Notes: generated by a model not told the origin, from the sequence alone. A stretch of 64,000 nt of DNA from Isoetes taiwanensis (GCA_021234155.1 JAJEKV010000012.1:5831789-5895788); one strand, 5' to 3'. Positions 1 through 11,640 are shown, numbered from the stretch's first letter. Made by a program: numbers and translations.

Positions 1-840
1 ATATACAATGTTAATCTATAGAATTGGTAGAAGAGAAATGTGTTGCATTCACCCCCGTCTATGGTCTTCAATAGCATCGATGTGATTCATTGTTTGTTGC
101 AGATGTTGTTGACCATCTGTGAAGCTAGCCAAGTCCAATTCCCAATCCAATTTGAAGTATTGTGCGTGTTATCGTTGTAGAACTCGCAATGGAAGATAAT
201 GTGTGCTGCATCTACAACCTCAGGACATCATCTGCAACTACCCCCTCGGGACATATCAAACATATGCAATCTTCACATGGTATGTTCACTAACGGGCTTC
301 CACATATAGATGATGAGAGATCATTTTCATTCGCGCCAAAACATATACCATCCATGGAGACCCATTGAGAAAATATAGTTGTGCCTTATGCTCAACTTTG
401 GTTTAAACCTTTCCACATAATATTGAAATCTCCCGTGTAAGATAATGCACAAATGCTGTCTTCCGAAAAGATCCTCTCCTGTTGCTTGCTGTTGAGGCCT
501 TGCAGCAGCCTACAGCCAAATCACATTTCAGAATCTGACACTACATAAGAAAAGCTGCAATACATAAGAAGAAACATAGGCATATATCAGGCCAGGGGAG
601 TCAAATCCCTTGCGCTAGTGCGCATACCATGAAGCATATCGGCCCTTAAAGGGAATGCATGCAAGATGCAAATGCAAGATTTTTGTACACTTTTCAATGC
701 GAATTTGATATGATTTAGTGGTGTATTCAAGTGGATGTACTAACGCATACATCTAGAGTGCGCATTGCATTTATATTTCTCAATCCCATATTCCTAATGG
801 TTTTGCGTCCAAGTGTAGTCTTAACATATTCTCGCTCGCT
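1..840. other. No gene recognised
   Basis: I see no convincing coding signal, RNA gene or transposon end here. Short open frames exist but lack recognisable motifs or splice context. The composition is ordinary for plant intergenic DNA. Confidence 0.5.
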
Positions 841-849
841 AATGCGCGC

Positions 850-2040
850 CATGGCAAGCGAGGATATGGAGGGGTGGCATGCTACTTCAAAGATGCTATA
901 GCAGCCACGGTCTCGCTCCACAAGGCTGACAGACTTAACCGCTACCTGTGGGTGAGAGTACTGGAGCCTCAGCATCATCCATTGTTTATTGCATGCTGTT
1001 ATGTACCCCATGCAGCCTCTAAGTTCTACCAGGTCCAGGAGGCAGACACGGATGTACAAATGCCTTATAGAGATCTGTATGATGACATAGAGCAATATCG
1101 CCAGCAAGGGCATGTGCTCTTGTTAGGAGATTTCAATGCCCACACTGCATAGCTGCAGTCGGTTACCTTCCAGGGAGAGGCCGATTCTGACCCACTCTGG
1201 CTTGAAACAACCGTGCACGCCAACATGCGAACATTGTCTCAAGATCTGATCCCAACGCCTTTGGAAGGGAGTTGGTTCAACTCTGCCAGGTCTTTGACAT
1301 GATAATGTGCAATGGTATGATCAGATGGCCGCAATCAGGGGGTTTTACTTGCAAGAGTGATAGACATGATGGTGGAGCTAGCATGGTAGACTATCTCCTT
1401 GCTCCAAAGGGTAGGACTTGACATGATCAGCGAGCTCTCAATTGGCACACCCACCGTGAGATGAGGAGGCTTTGTCTGACCACTATCCACTTTATGTCAC
1501 ATTGGATTGGGAGCACTTTCGAGGCGCAATCCGAGTAGAAACCATCAGGGGTTGAGATACACCCCCGACTACCGAAAGCAAGCAGAATATGAGTCTGTGT
1601 TGGAACGTGAACTGCAGGGGATTGATGCCCTTTGCACATTACATGATAGGTGGGAGTGGCTTGTAAACGCCTTATTCACAGCAGCTAGTGCATGCTTTGC
1701 AGCGAGGGATCGCTCGCGAATGGACACTATGCAGTTCCCTCAGAATCCCTGGTTTGACGCTGAGTGCAAGGCTCTAAAGACCCAACTGCGCCTCGTCTCA
1801 GATGCACAGCTGCGGCAGCAGGCCATTCAGGACTATAGAGCATTCTTGAAATCCAAAAAGCATGCGTACATTGCAGACCATCAGCAGCGCATGTTTGATT
1901 TGTTGATGACCGAGCCGAAAGCCTTCTGGCGTAGGGTGTTGTACAAGAGGCATCAACCACCCGGCAATATTACCATAGACCAGTGGATGCATCGCTTGGA
2001 GGAGGTTACAAAGGCCCTTATATTCAGGTGTTAATATTGC
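850..2040 (+). pseudogene. LINE retrotransposon fragment: endonuclease domain and linker
   Basis: This is a decayed piece of a plant LINE ORF2. The frame around 853-1149 reads KRGYGGVACYFKD near its start and ends with LLLGDFNAHTA, which is the GDFNA metal-binding motif of the APE-type endonuclease/exonuclease/phosphatase fold. A TAG at 1150 then breaks it. The following ADSDPLWLE is typical of the same domain, and after a frameshift GGASMVDYLLAP and SDHYPLYVTLDWEHF continue it. A last frame, 1507-2034, holds the helical linker (PWFDAECKALK) that normally precedes reverse transcriptase. No reverse transcriptase follows. At least one stop and two frameshifts make it non-functional. In life this domain nicks target DNA for target-primed reverse transcription. 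Confidence 0.85.
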
Positions 2041-2071
2041 TGACCGGGTCAAATGTAGAGATTACTTTGCA

Positions 2072-2405
2072 GTGGCAGCACCAAAAAACAACCCTAAAGG
2101 GGATGACTTTTGGTTGCTTGCATGTACAAGGGAGAAGTATGTAGTGGAAAAAGACTTCAAAGATAATGGAACGTGGTTCTTAAAAGGTGAAAGTATATTA
2201 GAAGGAACTTACTTCAAAAAAATTCCAAGTTCAAAGAGAGGTTATGATGTTCTCAAGAAGGAGCTGCAAAGGTTTACTCTACACAAGTATGTGGTGTTAT
2301 CCCACTAATGAAAGGAAATTATGCTATCAAAGGACATCCTGTATTTCACCTTCTAGGTCCTAAGGATGAAGAACAGATCAGAGCCAACTTACCATTGTGT
2401 TGTCA
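2072..2405 (+). pseudogene. Unrecognised protein remnant with one frameshift
   Basis: An open frame at 2072-2308 (containing DDFWLLACTREKYVVEKDF and GTWFLKGESILEGTYFKK) ends at a stop. The next frame carries on at once with PLMKGNYAIKGHPVFHLLGPKDEEQIRANL to about 2400, so a single-base shift near 2300 probably separates two halves of one protein. Alternating hydrophobic and charged residues and an FWLL tryptophan motif suggest a small globular domain. I do not recognise the family with certainty. It follows directly on the LINE fragment and could be transposon cargo. The C-terminal end runs into a GAT/GGT microsatellite. Confidence 0.4.
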
Positions 2406-2438
<33 letters not shown>

Positions 2439-2600
2439 GGTGGTGGTGGTGACGACGACGAGTGAACACTTGTTGTTGTGAGCAGATAATGATGATGAAC
2501 AGATCAAAGCCACTTGCCATCTGGGTTGTCATGATGATGATTTTCATGTATTGATGTTTTAATAGATAATGATGATGATGATGAGTTGATATATCTTGTA
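2405..2600 (+). repeat. GAT/GGT trinucleotide microsatellite with diverged local duplication
   Basis: GAT repeats pass into GGT repeats and then GAC repeats (2405-2462). About 120 bp later a diverged copy of the upstream stretch (gaacagatca...gttgtca) recurs at about 2497-2535, again followed by GAT repeats near 2568-2585. This is consistent with slippage plus a local duplication. Confidence 0.8.
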
Positions 2601-2798
2601 TTCTTCTACTCGTGTTTTCTGTGCTTGTATGATAATGTTATTGTTTAGACTTTATGTTATAACTAACATATGTTTAAAAGGTGTGTTGGTTTATTCATTT
2701 GATAGATATTGAATGAATAGGTGTTAGGTTCAAATCCAAGGATGTTAAGTTTGAATTTTGTATTCCTGAATGTTAAAATAGTAGTCCAATACAAAAAC

Positions 2799-3209
2799 CC
2801 TAAACCTATCAATATCCCACATGCCAAAGAAGCAAAAGTAGCATGTGTATATAAGATGCACCTAGAAGTGATTATCATGTGCTTGGGCCTTGTTGACGAA
2901 CCTTTGGAGACATCCAAGGGGGATGGACCTGTGGTGCGCGTAGGGGATGCCCTACAATTAGTCGAGCCACATTGGTCTGAGTTCTAACGACCTCGAATCG
3001 GATATAATTCGAGAGCCTAAACCTATCAATATCCCACACCAATATCCCACATGCCAAAGAAGCAAAAGTAGCATGTGTATATAAGATGCACCTAGAAGTG
3101 ATTAAGTATCATGTGGGCCTTGTTGACGAACCTTTGGAGACATCCAAGGGGGATGGACCTGCGGTGCGCGTAGGAGATGCCCTACAATTAGTCGAGCCAC
3201 ATTGGTCTA
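2799..3209. repeat. Tandem duplication of a ~185-bp block
   Basis: 2799-2979 and 3016-3209 are nearly identical, from CCTAAACCTATCAATATCCC to CCACATTGGTCT. The second copy has a small extra repeat of CAATATCCCACA near its start. The 36-bp linker holds a TTCGAG pair. No open frame is conserved in both copies. It may be part of a larger dispersed element. Confidence 0.85.
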
Positions 3210-3439
3210 GAGGGTGTGTATAGTATAGTGTCTCTTAGAGGTCTTAGAGGGTTGTTGTAAATGATATACTTGTGGGGGGGTTGTTGTGAATGATATGCTT
3301 GTGGGTATGTGTTGGGTGTGTGTTGACAATTGAATTTACAGTACATTCGAGACGAGACATGGAGGTGCTTACAGGTATGTATAAAGGTATGTATAATCTA
3401 CCATGCATAAAACCCCAAACAACAAAATCCCAAACAACA

Positions 3440-3575
3440 ACTAAAAAGAAAAAAGAAAGTGAGTGAGTGAGGTAGTAGTGAGATGGGGGCGCTTCCCCCT
3501 CGAGAGTGAGGTCGATGAGTGAGGTGGGGCGCTTCCCCTCGAGCAGGATGAGTGAGGTGGGGGCGCTCAAACAAA
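3440..3575. repeat. Short tandem repeat (GTGAGTGAGG / GGGGGCGCTTCCCC units)
   Basis: Three imperfect copies of a ~40-bp unit containing gatgagtgaggtgggg followed by gcgcttcccctcgag. Each unit has a small GGGG/CCCC hairpin. No coding function is apparent. Confidence 0.6.
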
Positions 3576-3779
3576 CTAGCTATACAAAAAAAGAAAAACA
3601 AACATGTGAGTTTGTTGTGGAGTGTCGAGGTATCGCTGTCTCTTTGGGGCAGTTCTCCTTCCTCCTCACTTGCTTTGTAACATTACCATTCTTTTAATAT
3701 ATTGATGACACAGTTCTTCAAAAAAAAAAACAAACTAACTAACTAACTATACAACTCAAAACGCCAAAAAGAAAAACAA

Positions 3780-4425
3780 ACAAACCACAAACTCAAAACT
3801 CCATTTCCCTTTGTGGCTTGTTACTACATAAACTCAAACTCAACAAACTCAAACTCCAATTCTTTTGTGACTTATTACTACACAAACACAAACTCCACAA
3901 ACTAAAACTCCAATTCTCTTTGTGGCTTGTTACTACATAAACTCAAACTTCCAATTCAACTCTAAACTCCACAAACTAAAACTCTAATTCTCTTTGTGGC
4001 TTGTTACTACATAAACTCAAACTTTCAATTCAACTCTAACTTTGTGTTTACAATATATTCAAAATCTGAATAAGCAAGTCATGTCTATTACAATGCAAAA
4101 ACTTAAACTCCAATTCTCTTTGTTGTTTGTGGCTTGTTAGTACATAAATGCAAACCGCCAATTCAACTCCAAGTTTGTGTTTACAATGTATTCAACTCCA
4201 AGTTTGTGTTTACAATGTATTCAAAATCTGAATAAGCAAGTAATCTCATGTCTATTACAATACAAAAACTTAAACTCCAATTCTCTTTGTTGTTTGTGGT
4301 TTGTTAGTATATAAACGCAAACTGCCAATTCAACTCCAAGTTTGTGTTTACAATGTATTCAACTCCAAGTTTGTGTTTACAATGTATTCAAAATCTGAAT
4401 AGGCAAGTAATCTCATATCTATTAC
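3780..4425. repeat. Degenerate tandem repeats ending at the Ulp1-like remnant
   Basis: The first part repeats ctccaattctctttgtggc plus ttgttactacataaac in ~65-70 bp units. From about 4098 two longer ~170-bp units (about 4098-4265 and 4266-4430) repeat ccaagtttgtgtttacaatg and tattcaaaatctgaataag. The array stops at the 3' end of the minus-strand Ulp1-like gene. Confidence 0.7.
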
Positions 4426-5299
4426 AAGTTATGTCCATAATCTCTAAAAACTTGACTACGTATACAAATAATCAAGTAATCCCTTATACTAGACACAACC
4501 TGTGGTGTAAAACATCGGTTTGAATACTGTAACCAATTCTGTATGGCAGCATCTTCCTCCATGATGATTTTAGCAAACATACAAATATACAATCCACATG
4601 AATAACCATCTGATTGGAGAGGATGAGGGCTAAGATGGCACCACCGCAAATTCTCTTTAAATTGGGCTGCTCATGGGAAAAGCTTGGCCAAAGCTTCTAT
4701 TAGCCTGTTATAAGAGAGGAAAGTCAATTCCTACATAATCAAAATAAGTTTACATTTGAATTCACAAATTGACCACTTGCCTGCTTATAGGTGTCCAATC
4801 AAACCTTTGACAACCAAGGCTATCAAAGTGCAATATAACTCGATAAGTGTAATTGCTAGGGGCTAAAAGACCCAATATCATAGCTGCAGTCCAATGATTC
4901 GTATGGCACATAGGAATAATCAAACATGCACAATGGTCCATATCCAATCCCAGCAACAATTTGGATATTACAAGTTTTTTTTTTTCATTTTTATATATCC
5001 ATATGTTAGTGCATGACATATATATACTTGTTTTCTTCGTTCCTCATCCAAATGTAGCCATTCATTTCTAAGCAAAACACACCATGCTATAAAAAGGTCA
5101 CAATAGAAAGTACAATCCTGGGTATGCAACAATTTACCTCATGAACAGATCAATGATCGTATTATTAAGCCACCGTGTCTCATTGTCCAGAATGTCTACT
5201 TCTGTGCTCGTTATAGTGATTGGGTTGGACTCGGCGCAATATACCATGGGTAGAAAGTTGTCGAGCAATTCTACTAGGGATCTGCTCCTCTTCCTCAAT
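4422..5299 (-). pseudogene. Ulp1-type (peptidase C48) SUMO-protease domain, three exons, damaged
   Basis: Three minus-strand exons can be spliced: 5299-5138, 5067-4781 and 4704-4422. The first has the entry motif ETRWLNNTIIDLFM. The second has the catalytic His (HTNHW) and Asp (LHFDSLG). The third has the oxyanion Gln and nucleophile Cys (QSDGYSCGLY). All catalytic residues survive. Splice phases join correctly at both junctions; the second intron uses a GC donor (AGCAG|GCAAGT) with a normal AG acceptor. Two lesions break it: a frameshift in the A-tract near 4977-4986 and an in-frame TGA in exon 3 (after KLFP). Family members cleave SUMO from proteins, and related domains are often carried by plant DNA transposons. 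No transposase is visible here. The first exon starts with an acceptor and no start codon, so an upstream exon is missing or lies in the neighbouring FCP1-like locus. Confidence 0.75.
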
Positions 5300-5454
5300 C
5301 TGTTATTAAGGTAAATAATACAATCCAAGGAAACAAATGCAAAATTCACAAAGGGAAATGTAGTTTTAACACATTTAGATTTCAAAGTAGATTTCAGATA
5401 TCTTACACAATGTTTTGTAACAAATTTAAAATAGTTTATAGATTCTAGTAATAA

Positions 5455-8400
5455 TCAAATCTTGTTCTTCTTCTTCATAGCCACAATAATTTTTTCAGAG
5501 ATATCATCCAACCAATTTTCTATTGGATGATGTTGTACATATGTAGCAACACTATCAGCAGAAGAAAGCCCAATAACCATGGCTTCAAAACTTTGGTAAA
5601 ATAGTCTCGATCACCTTGCTCAGGATTGAAGTGATAGGAGTGACTATAGTGTGTCAGGCATTTTTGTAACCTTTGTACAGATGGTCATCAACCAAGAGTG
5701 TATTGACCACTTTATATGATCCTGCAAGAGGTTTGTGATTGTATACTTTCTCCAGAATCTTGAAGTTAATATTGATTTTATTAACTTTAGTGCATGCTCT
5801 AGTGAGTTCCTTTAGACCCCACTGCAATATTAATGCACTCCTTATATCTTCTGGAAAGAACTTTTTAGTTATCAGGTTCAAGATGGTACCATCGAAATCA
5901 GCCCATATTGCAATGTCAAACTGGTTTATACACCAGCCAAGAAACTCGAATAAACCTTTCCTGAATACCACCATCTTTGTTTTGGAAAGCATCAAAAGTT
6001 CTAGTGGTGGATCCACCCTTGGTATGACATTCCTACTAGTTTGCTCGTAGAATTTTCCAAGCACACCATTGGAATCAAAGATCAATAGTTTTTTAGACAA
6101 CTTGATTCTCTTGATGGCTAGAGATGATGCACAATCACTTCCAGGTATAATAAGGTCCGTTTTCTTCTCTTTGAACTCTCCATCAGAATTGTCAGGTACT
6201 AGTAAAAACAACAAGATACAACGGTCAAATATTGAGGAAGAACGAGACAAAAAAGAAGCTAGGAAAAAAATGAAACCTTTTAACGCAATCAATGCAGGTA
6301 TCTTACTTGGTTGTTTTGTGGATGGTGGTTGAGGTAAAATGCTATTTGACATTACATTGTCATCATCAAATTGTATTTCTTGAGCTAAGAGAGTTGCTAC
6401 ATATTTAGAGAATTAGTACACTAATTTTACTAAATGTAATGGAACAAAAGTGAAGGAAGAATACCTTTGTTTTTTCTAGTAGATATCTCTTCGACATTTT
6501 TGGTTTTGATTTCCAATTTGCTACTTGTATCTATACCTAAAGAAACTATAGCTTCAGTATGAAATCTTTGACTTCTACTACAAAAAGTAGTTTTTTTAAT
6601 GCAACAAACTTCTCCTCATTGTCGAAGCTAGAAAGCGGTTTTTCAGATGCGGTGGACTCCACTTGCTTGGTAGAGCTAGAGGGTTTATTGAGCTTATCCT
6701 CCTTGTTGAAGCTAGAAAGTGGGTTTTCAGATGCGGTGGAAACTTCCTGCTTGGTAAAGCTAGAAGGCCGAGGAGCTCCAAATAGAGAAGGTTCATTGTA
6801 ACTTTTGGAGGCATCTACTGCACTTGACGTAAATTTGGAAGCATCAGCATATGATGCACTTGACTCTTCATTTAGATTTGACTGCAATTTGAAGCCTGCA
6901 TGCAGGAAGATACAAAAAGAATGTAAAATAACATAAGTTATTCTAATACAAACCATTAACTTTTACATTACCTTGTTTCTCACTTTTTGATTGTCCAGTG
7001 TGCTCTTCTTTCTCAATTTCAGGTTGTGTTGCATTCTCCACTTATATCTTTTGCTCTTCTATCTGTTTGCCCTAATGATGGCATTTCTAATCGATATCCC
7101 TTATCTCTACTTGTGCTTGCATATGTGGGATTCATATGGACATCTAAAAGGACAACCAACGAAACCATCAACATTAAATGATGTTAAGAAGTTGATTGCT
7201 TAACCACTTGATGTGAAGAATTTGATTGCTTAACCACTTATACATACCATATGAGTGTACAACTTTCTTCACGCCAAATGCAGCAATCCAAGTGGCAGAT
7301 ATGATCTGGTCACAATCTGGGCTACAACACTTATCCCTATAACTGAAAACAAGAAATTATACATATCAATTTAAAGAGCTTAATGATCAAAATATAACTA
7401 TTGTTAAGATCAAAATTTACTATTGCTCATACCTTAATAATGAGGCCAAACATTGAATATGGTAAAGATGGTTACACTCTATAGTAACAAAGGGCAGTGG
7501 CTTTCCATCATATTTCACTATAATTCAGGTCCAATCTATAAAATATAATCCACAAAGCACAAAGTATAAATCCTTAACCACAATTTAACCGTCACAAATG
7601 CAAAACCACAAACCAGCACAAATGCAAAACCACAACCCACAGAACACAATATAAAATTCCCCCAATCCACAAACTAACAACCACAAACCACAAACTACAG
7701 AACACAATATAAAATTCACTCAATCTACAAACCAAGACACCCAACTCATAAACCAAATCCATTAACCCCAAACCACAAATCATAAACCACAAACAACAAA
7801 TCCAAATATATAAACTACAATCTAAATTCACAAACTCTAAATCACAATTATATACCACAAACAATATAAATTCACAATTCCAAACCACAATTCTACTAAA
7901 GAACCACAATTTAAGATCTGCTGACTAAAACCACAAAAACTATCACAAAAACTATGACCACAATAACCACAAAGGTTAGGCTATGAACAAACCAATGATT
8001 ATCAAGACTCTACAATCCTTTAAGAAATCATATAATCCACATTCTAGTCCAAAAATTAAAAGAGAACAATGTTTATCAAAAGTACTTACTATCAGAATGT
8101 CCAAAGGTAAAATCTCCTTTTTGCATCTCCAACTTTGCTGAAACCACCCACATTGTGTTGCGTAAGCTCATTTACAGACAAAATGCAAATTAAACAAAAT
8201 AAAAACTACAATTTGTATTACCATATTTCTGTCTCTTGGACTTCACGGTTTTAGAATATGATGAAGCCAATCGTGGTTCAGTGATGCCTGAATCTTGTAT
8301 AGGTTTTAGTGTTTTTCTAGTCCCACTATCTTCTTCGATAGGTATATTATCTTCTTCTAGCATTGAAGACCTCTTTTTTGAAGCATGCTTATAAAAACTC

Positions 8401-8699
8401 AACCAATCTATATCCTTACCTTTAACATCATGCAAAAACCATGCTACAGCCATAACTTAACTAACCTGCCCATTTTGAACATGACTCCTTTCCTCATAGA
8501 TTGCCCTATAAATGCTCAGAAAAGCCTCTTTCTTTTCTTTTTTCAGAGCCCTCAATCTATAGGATTGTTTATTCTCCATCTTTAGTCCGCAATACTTGCG
8601 CATCTCTAATGGATCCACAAACTTTTCTGCATGCTTTAACAAATCCCTGTATGATAATCCACTATCATTCAAGACAACTTTTTCCATTTCTACAACCAT
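5455..8699 (-). pseudogene. Multi-exon RING-H2-like / FCP1-phosphatase-domain protein, partly decayed
   Basis: Minus-strand exons with GT-AG borders and matching phases: about 8699-8466 (start codon at 8699, helical and basic), 8453-8222, 8137-8090, 7517-7433, 7342-7248, 7143-6972, 6895 to about 6582, 6536-6465, 6384-6307, and 6198 onward. Exons 7517-7433 and 7342-7248 join in frame to give ECNHLYHIQC followed by CCSPDC, matching the C-x-H-x2-H-x2-C half of a RING-H2. The exon from 6895 holds two ~28-residue Ser-rich repeats (ending LSSFNKED and LSSFDNEE). The exon from 6198 carries an FCP1/NIF domain: LLIFDSNGVL (first Asp kept, second replaced by Asn as in DLNG-type plant members), a central WADFDGTI segment and NTLLVDDHLYKG. 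Its C-terminus (ADSVATYVQHHP) is reached only through two or three frameshifts near 5590-5660. A TAA lies between the first two segments and a frameshift in exon 7143-6972. FCP1 domains dephosphorylate Ser/Thr in RNA polymerase II tails or other nuclear targets. Confidence 0.65.
7565..7990. repeat. CA-rich low-complexity intronic tract (ACCACAAA-type)
   Basis: A degenerate short tandem array based on ACCACAAA and CACAATATAAA. It lies in an intron of the minus-strand RING/FCP1 locus, between the exons at 8090 and 7517. Read on the minus strand it is T/G-rich. Confidence 0.65.
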
Positions 8700-8732
8700 G
8701 AAATTTAAGAGACCAAGGATTGAACCAACTCC

Positions 8733-9060
8733 ACAAGGTCAAAAATCAATCGAAACAAAATCGGCACTACATACAACAAAAGCTTTGTCGCAAGCTCTAG
8801 CTATGATCCGACAATCTTTATGCTATGATCCACAAGATCTGGCTATGCTTCCGCAATCTCTGTTTAGGTCTTTTCACAAGGTCAAAAATCAATGGAAACA
8901 AAATCGGCACTGCATATAGCAAAAGCTTTTCCCAAAAGCTTTTCCCATGATTCGGCAAGCTATGATCCACCAATCTCTGTTTGGTGGCTATGATCCACAA
9001 GATCTGTTTGGCTATGATCCACAAGCTACAATCCACAAGATCTGGCTATTCTTCAGCGGT
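8733..9060. repeat. Tandem duplication and GATCCACAAGATCT repeats upstream of the FCP1-like locus
   Basis: A block starting cacaaggtcaaaaatcaat occurs at 8733 and again at 8874, a ~141-bp period. The motif gctatgatccacaagatct occurs near 8822 and 8989, with shorter variants to about 9045. The array sits just upstream of the putative minus-strand start codon at 8699, so it could be promoter sequence. That is inference from position only. Confidence 0.65.
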
Positions 9061-9064
9061 CTCT

Positions 9065-10040
9065 ATTTAGGTTTTTTTGGTGTTTTTGGTTATTTTTTGG
9101 CGGTCCACGTTATTTTGGTCTCCGTGGCATTTGGCTTGTGTGGCAAATTCAAAAGGTCCTATTCACGAGAAAGATATCATGCCAAAGAGAGGGAATTTTA
9201 TTTTTGCACTATCATAAATGCTAAATGATTTGAATTTTTGTGTGTACAAACCACAATCTTGAACTATGTTTTGGACTATTTTTGTGGTGCAAAAATGAGC
9301 AGAATTGAGACACCATATCATGAATCCACCCTACACAAAAAAGCATCGACAGCTCTACGCGCCAGAATAAGCTATTTTCACCATGAAAAATGGTTAAAAG
9401 TAGCATTCTGGTACATTGGCAAATACTTACATTACTACTGGAAGTTCACAGCAGTGGTAGCTACTTGAGATCATCAAAAGGTCATATTATTTTCACATGC
9501 AGTTGGTTCAGTGGTTCAAGTTCAGAAGATTTACTACAGGCATGAGGCATGCGTGATGTGCTTGGTATTTCTTTGGGTCAAGAGCCATGTTATCATGGCA
9601 TCTATACACCAACTTGTCACATCATTATAATGCCTTGATCAAAAGTTGACTCGGAAACTCAAGCCAAAAAAATAAGGGCCATTCTTGCCACCTCTCTTGC
9701 TGCATCACAATGCCATCTCATCAAACTGATGACATCATTGTCCTAGTCATCCAAAGGTTTCCTTGCTAAAACTTGTATAGTCATAATCCAACATGTACGC
9801 AGTTATTTATTTTTATATATGAAGATCAACTGGCCACTGTAAGTGGTGTAAGCGAACTGAGTTCCTCATGTTGGCTTCATCCAATAAGACATGCAAATGG
9901 AGCTGCAGACAAATGAGAATAGTGTGAAGTTGTGTGCAGAGCTTCTTATTACCCTTTTGATTGGGTTTATATGGCAGCAGACCTTTTGCTTTTACCTAAG
10001 TTGAATCTGAGAAATTCAATAAAATACACTGTATATTCTC
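9065..10040. other. No gene recognised
   Basis: I see only short open frames without motifs, and no transposon termini. Confidence 0.45.
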
Positions 10041-10044
10041 TTCG

Positions 10045-11072
10045 GCTACTCAAGATGGCATAATTCAGGGATTGGCTATGGAGGATGGTCTCAAAAAGTG
10101 TGTAATCAGTATGCCGATAATACATTTCTCTTTCTAGTGGGTGAGGATGATAATCTTCAAGATGCTAAGCTTTTGCTGGACTCTTTCTCCCTGGCATCAG
10201 GGGTTCTTATTGGGTGGCTAAAGTGCTCTGCTTTATGGACCTTGGATCTGGATGTTCCTCCTTGTGTTTAGGAGTATTCGTGGAAAGTGCTTCCTCAAGG
10301 GAAGGCCACTAAACTCTTGGGCATTCCTGTAGGTATACATATCTCTACTTCAGATGCATAGGATGTTATAGTGGAAGGCCTGCGTAAGCATATTTTTTGG
10401 TGGAATACAGCTAGGCTTTCTCTGGCAGAGAGGATAGTAGTTACTAAGCAGGTTCTCAGCAACACTCATGTGTATATGGCATCTGCTGTGCTTGCCTCAC
10501 AAACAAAGTTTCAAGAGGTTATCGCAATTGTCTGTAACTTCATTTGGGCAGGTACTGAGACAGATGTAGTTGTGAAGGTCACTTGGTCCACATGTATCAA
10601 ATCAAAATTTGCTGGAGGTCTAGGTATGATTGACTTTCATTTACAGAGTAAAATTATGATATCTAAGTTCATTTGTCGCTACTTGGCGGGCATGGTACAT
10701 TCGCCTGGAATGAGATTGGTTGCACAAGCACTTGGGCAATGTATTCCTTTTGGGAAACCGGCATTTAGGGCAGTTCTTCCTTGGTATCTCTTCTATCAAC
10801 TTCGTCCATATCTGAATGCTTCCCCCTTCTTGAAGGGGATGCTTGATTCTTGGGAGATAGTTCGTGTGCTATTTAAGATTAATCCAAATGTGTGTCCACA
10901 GGTAGGTTCTTTGTGTTGGATAATCGCATGCCTCGGTGTGCTACTGTACATCCATTGACTCAGCGGCGTTGGAGGCTTGCTGGTATTCTCACAGTTGGTG
11001 CTTGGTATGAGGCTGGACACTTGTTGAATTGGGATGCTTTTCAGACTAAGTTTATGATATCTCGATGGGATA
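10045..11072 (+). pseudogene. LINE ORF2 fragment: reverse-transcriptase C-terminal half (left part of a split copy)
   Basis: The polymerase active-site region reads QYADNTFLF near 10110 (canonical YADD, here Asp to Asn). It is followed by KLLGIPVG, then SLAERIVVTKQVL and the thumb/connection signature GGLGMIDFHLQSK. Frameshifts lie before the YADN motif and near 10895, and an in-frame TAG precedes the long frame 10371-10958. The same family occurs on the minus strand at 33639-34925, which shares PYLNASPFLKG. The copy stops abruptly at 11072, where a DNA transposon is inserted, and resumes at 17863. Confidence 0.85.
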
Positions 11073-11094
11073 CACAAGACACCCAAAAATTTAA

Positions 11095-11640
11095 CCACTA
11101 TAATAAATCACTAGAAAACCACTATAGATGTGGTTTTTTATGTCAAAATTTTCATTCCTAATGAAAACCACATAACATAGTGGTTTTCATAACTAGAGTG
11201 TGGTTATTCATGTTGCTTTTTTATTATAGCGTGGTTTATTAAAACCGATATTGTTTTATTACATAGTTTCTAGCACCAACGGTGGTCATTCATGTTGGTT
11301 TTCTAATGTCACATGGTTTATTAAATTGACAGAGTTGTGCAACATGGTTTTTCAACACAACTTTAATGTGGCAAGGGTTGTTTATGTTGGTTTTCTACTG
11401 TCACAAAATTGAAGTACTTTATGGCGTGCTTTTTTATACCAACTTAAATGCCATGGTGGTTATTCATGCTAGTTTTTTATTATCATGGTGTGTGTTATAA
11501 AATGGTTGTGGTTTATATCATAATTTCAATACCAAGTTAATAGTCATGGTGATTACTCATAGATATTCGCCTAAGAGGACAGCTATCTATAGTGATTACT
11601 CATAAGGACTCCAAAAACAATTATCATAATTAACCACCAA
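11095..11640. repeat. Left subterminal repeats of the CACTA-like element
   Basis: After a mixed-orientation start (aaccactat and atagtggtttt), about four ~87-bp tandem units run from about 11197 to 11560. Each has a GTGGTTATTCATGTTGG-like start followed by ttttttattatc. Such arrays are where CACTA transposases normally bind. Confidence 0.7.

Noticed and set aside
10371-10958. Functional LINE reverse transcriptase
   Set aside because: Only the C-terminal part is open, the YADD motif is YADN, and flanking frameshifts and an insertion split the copy.
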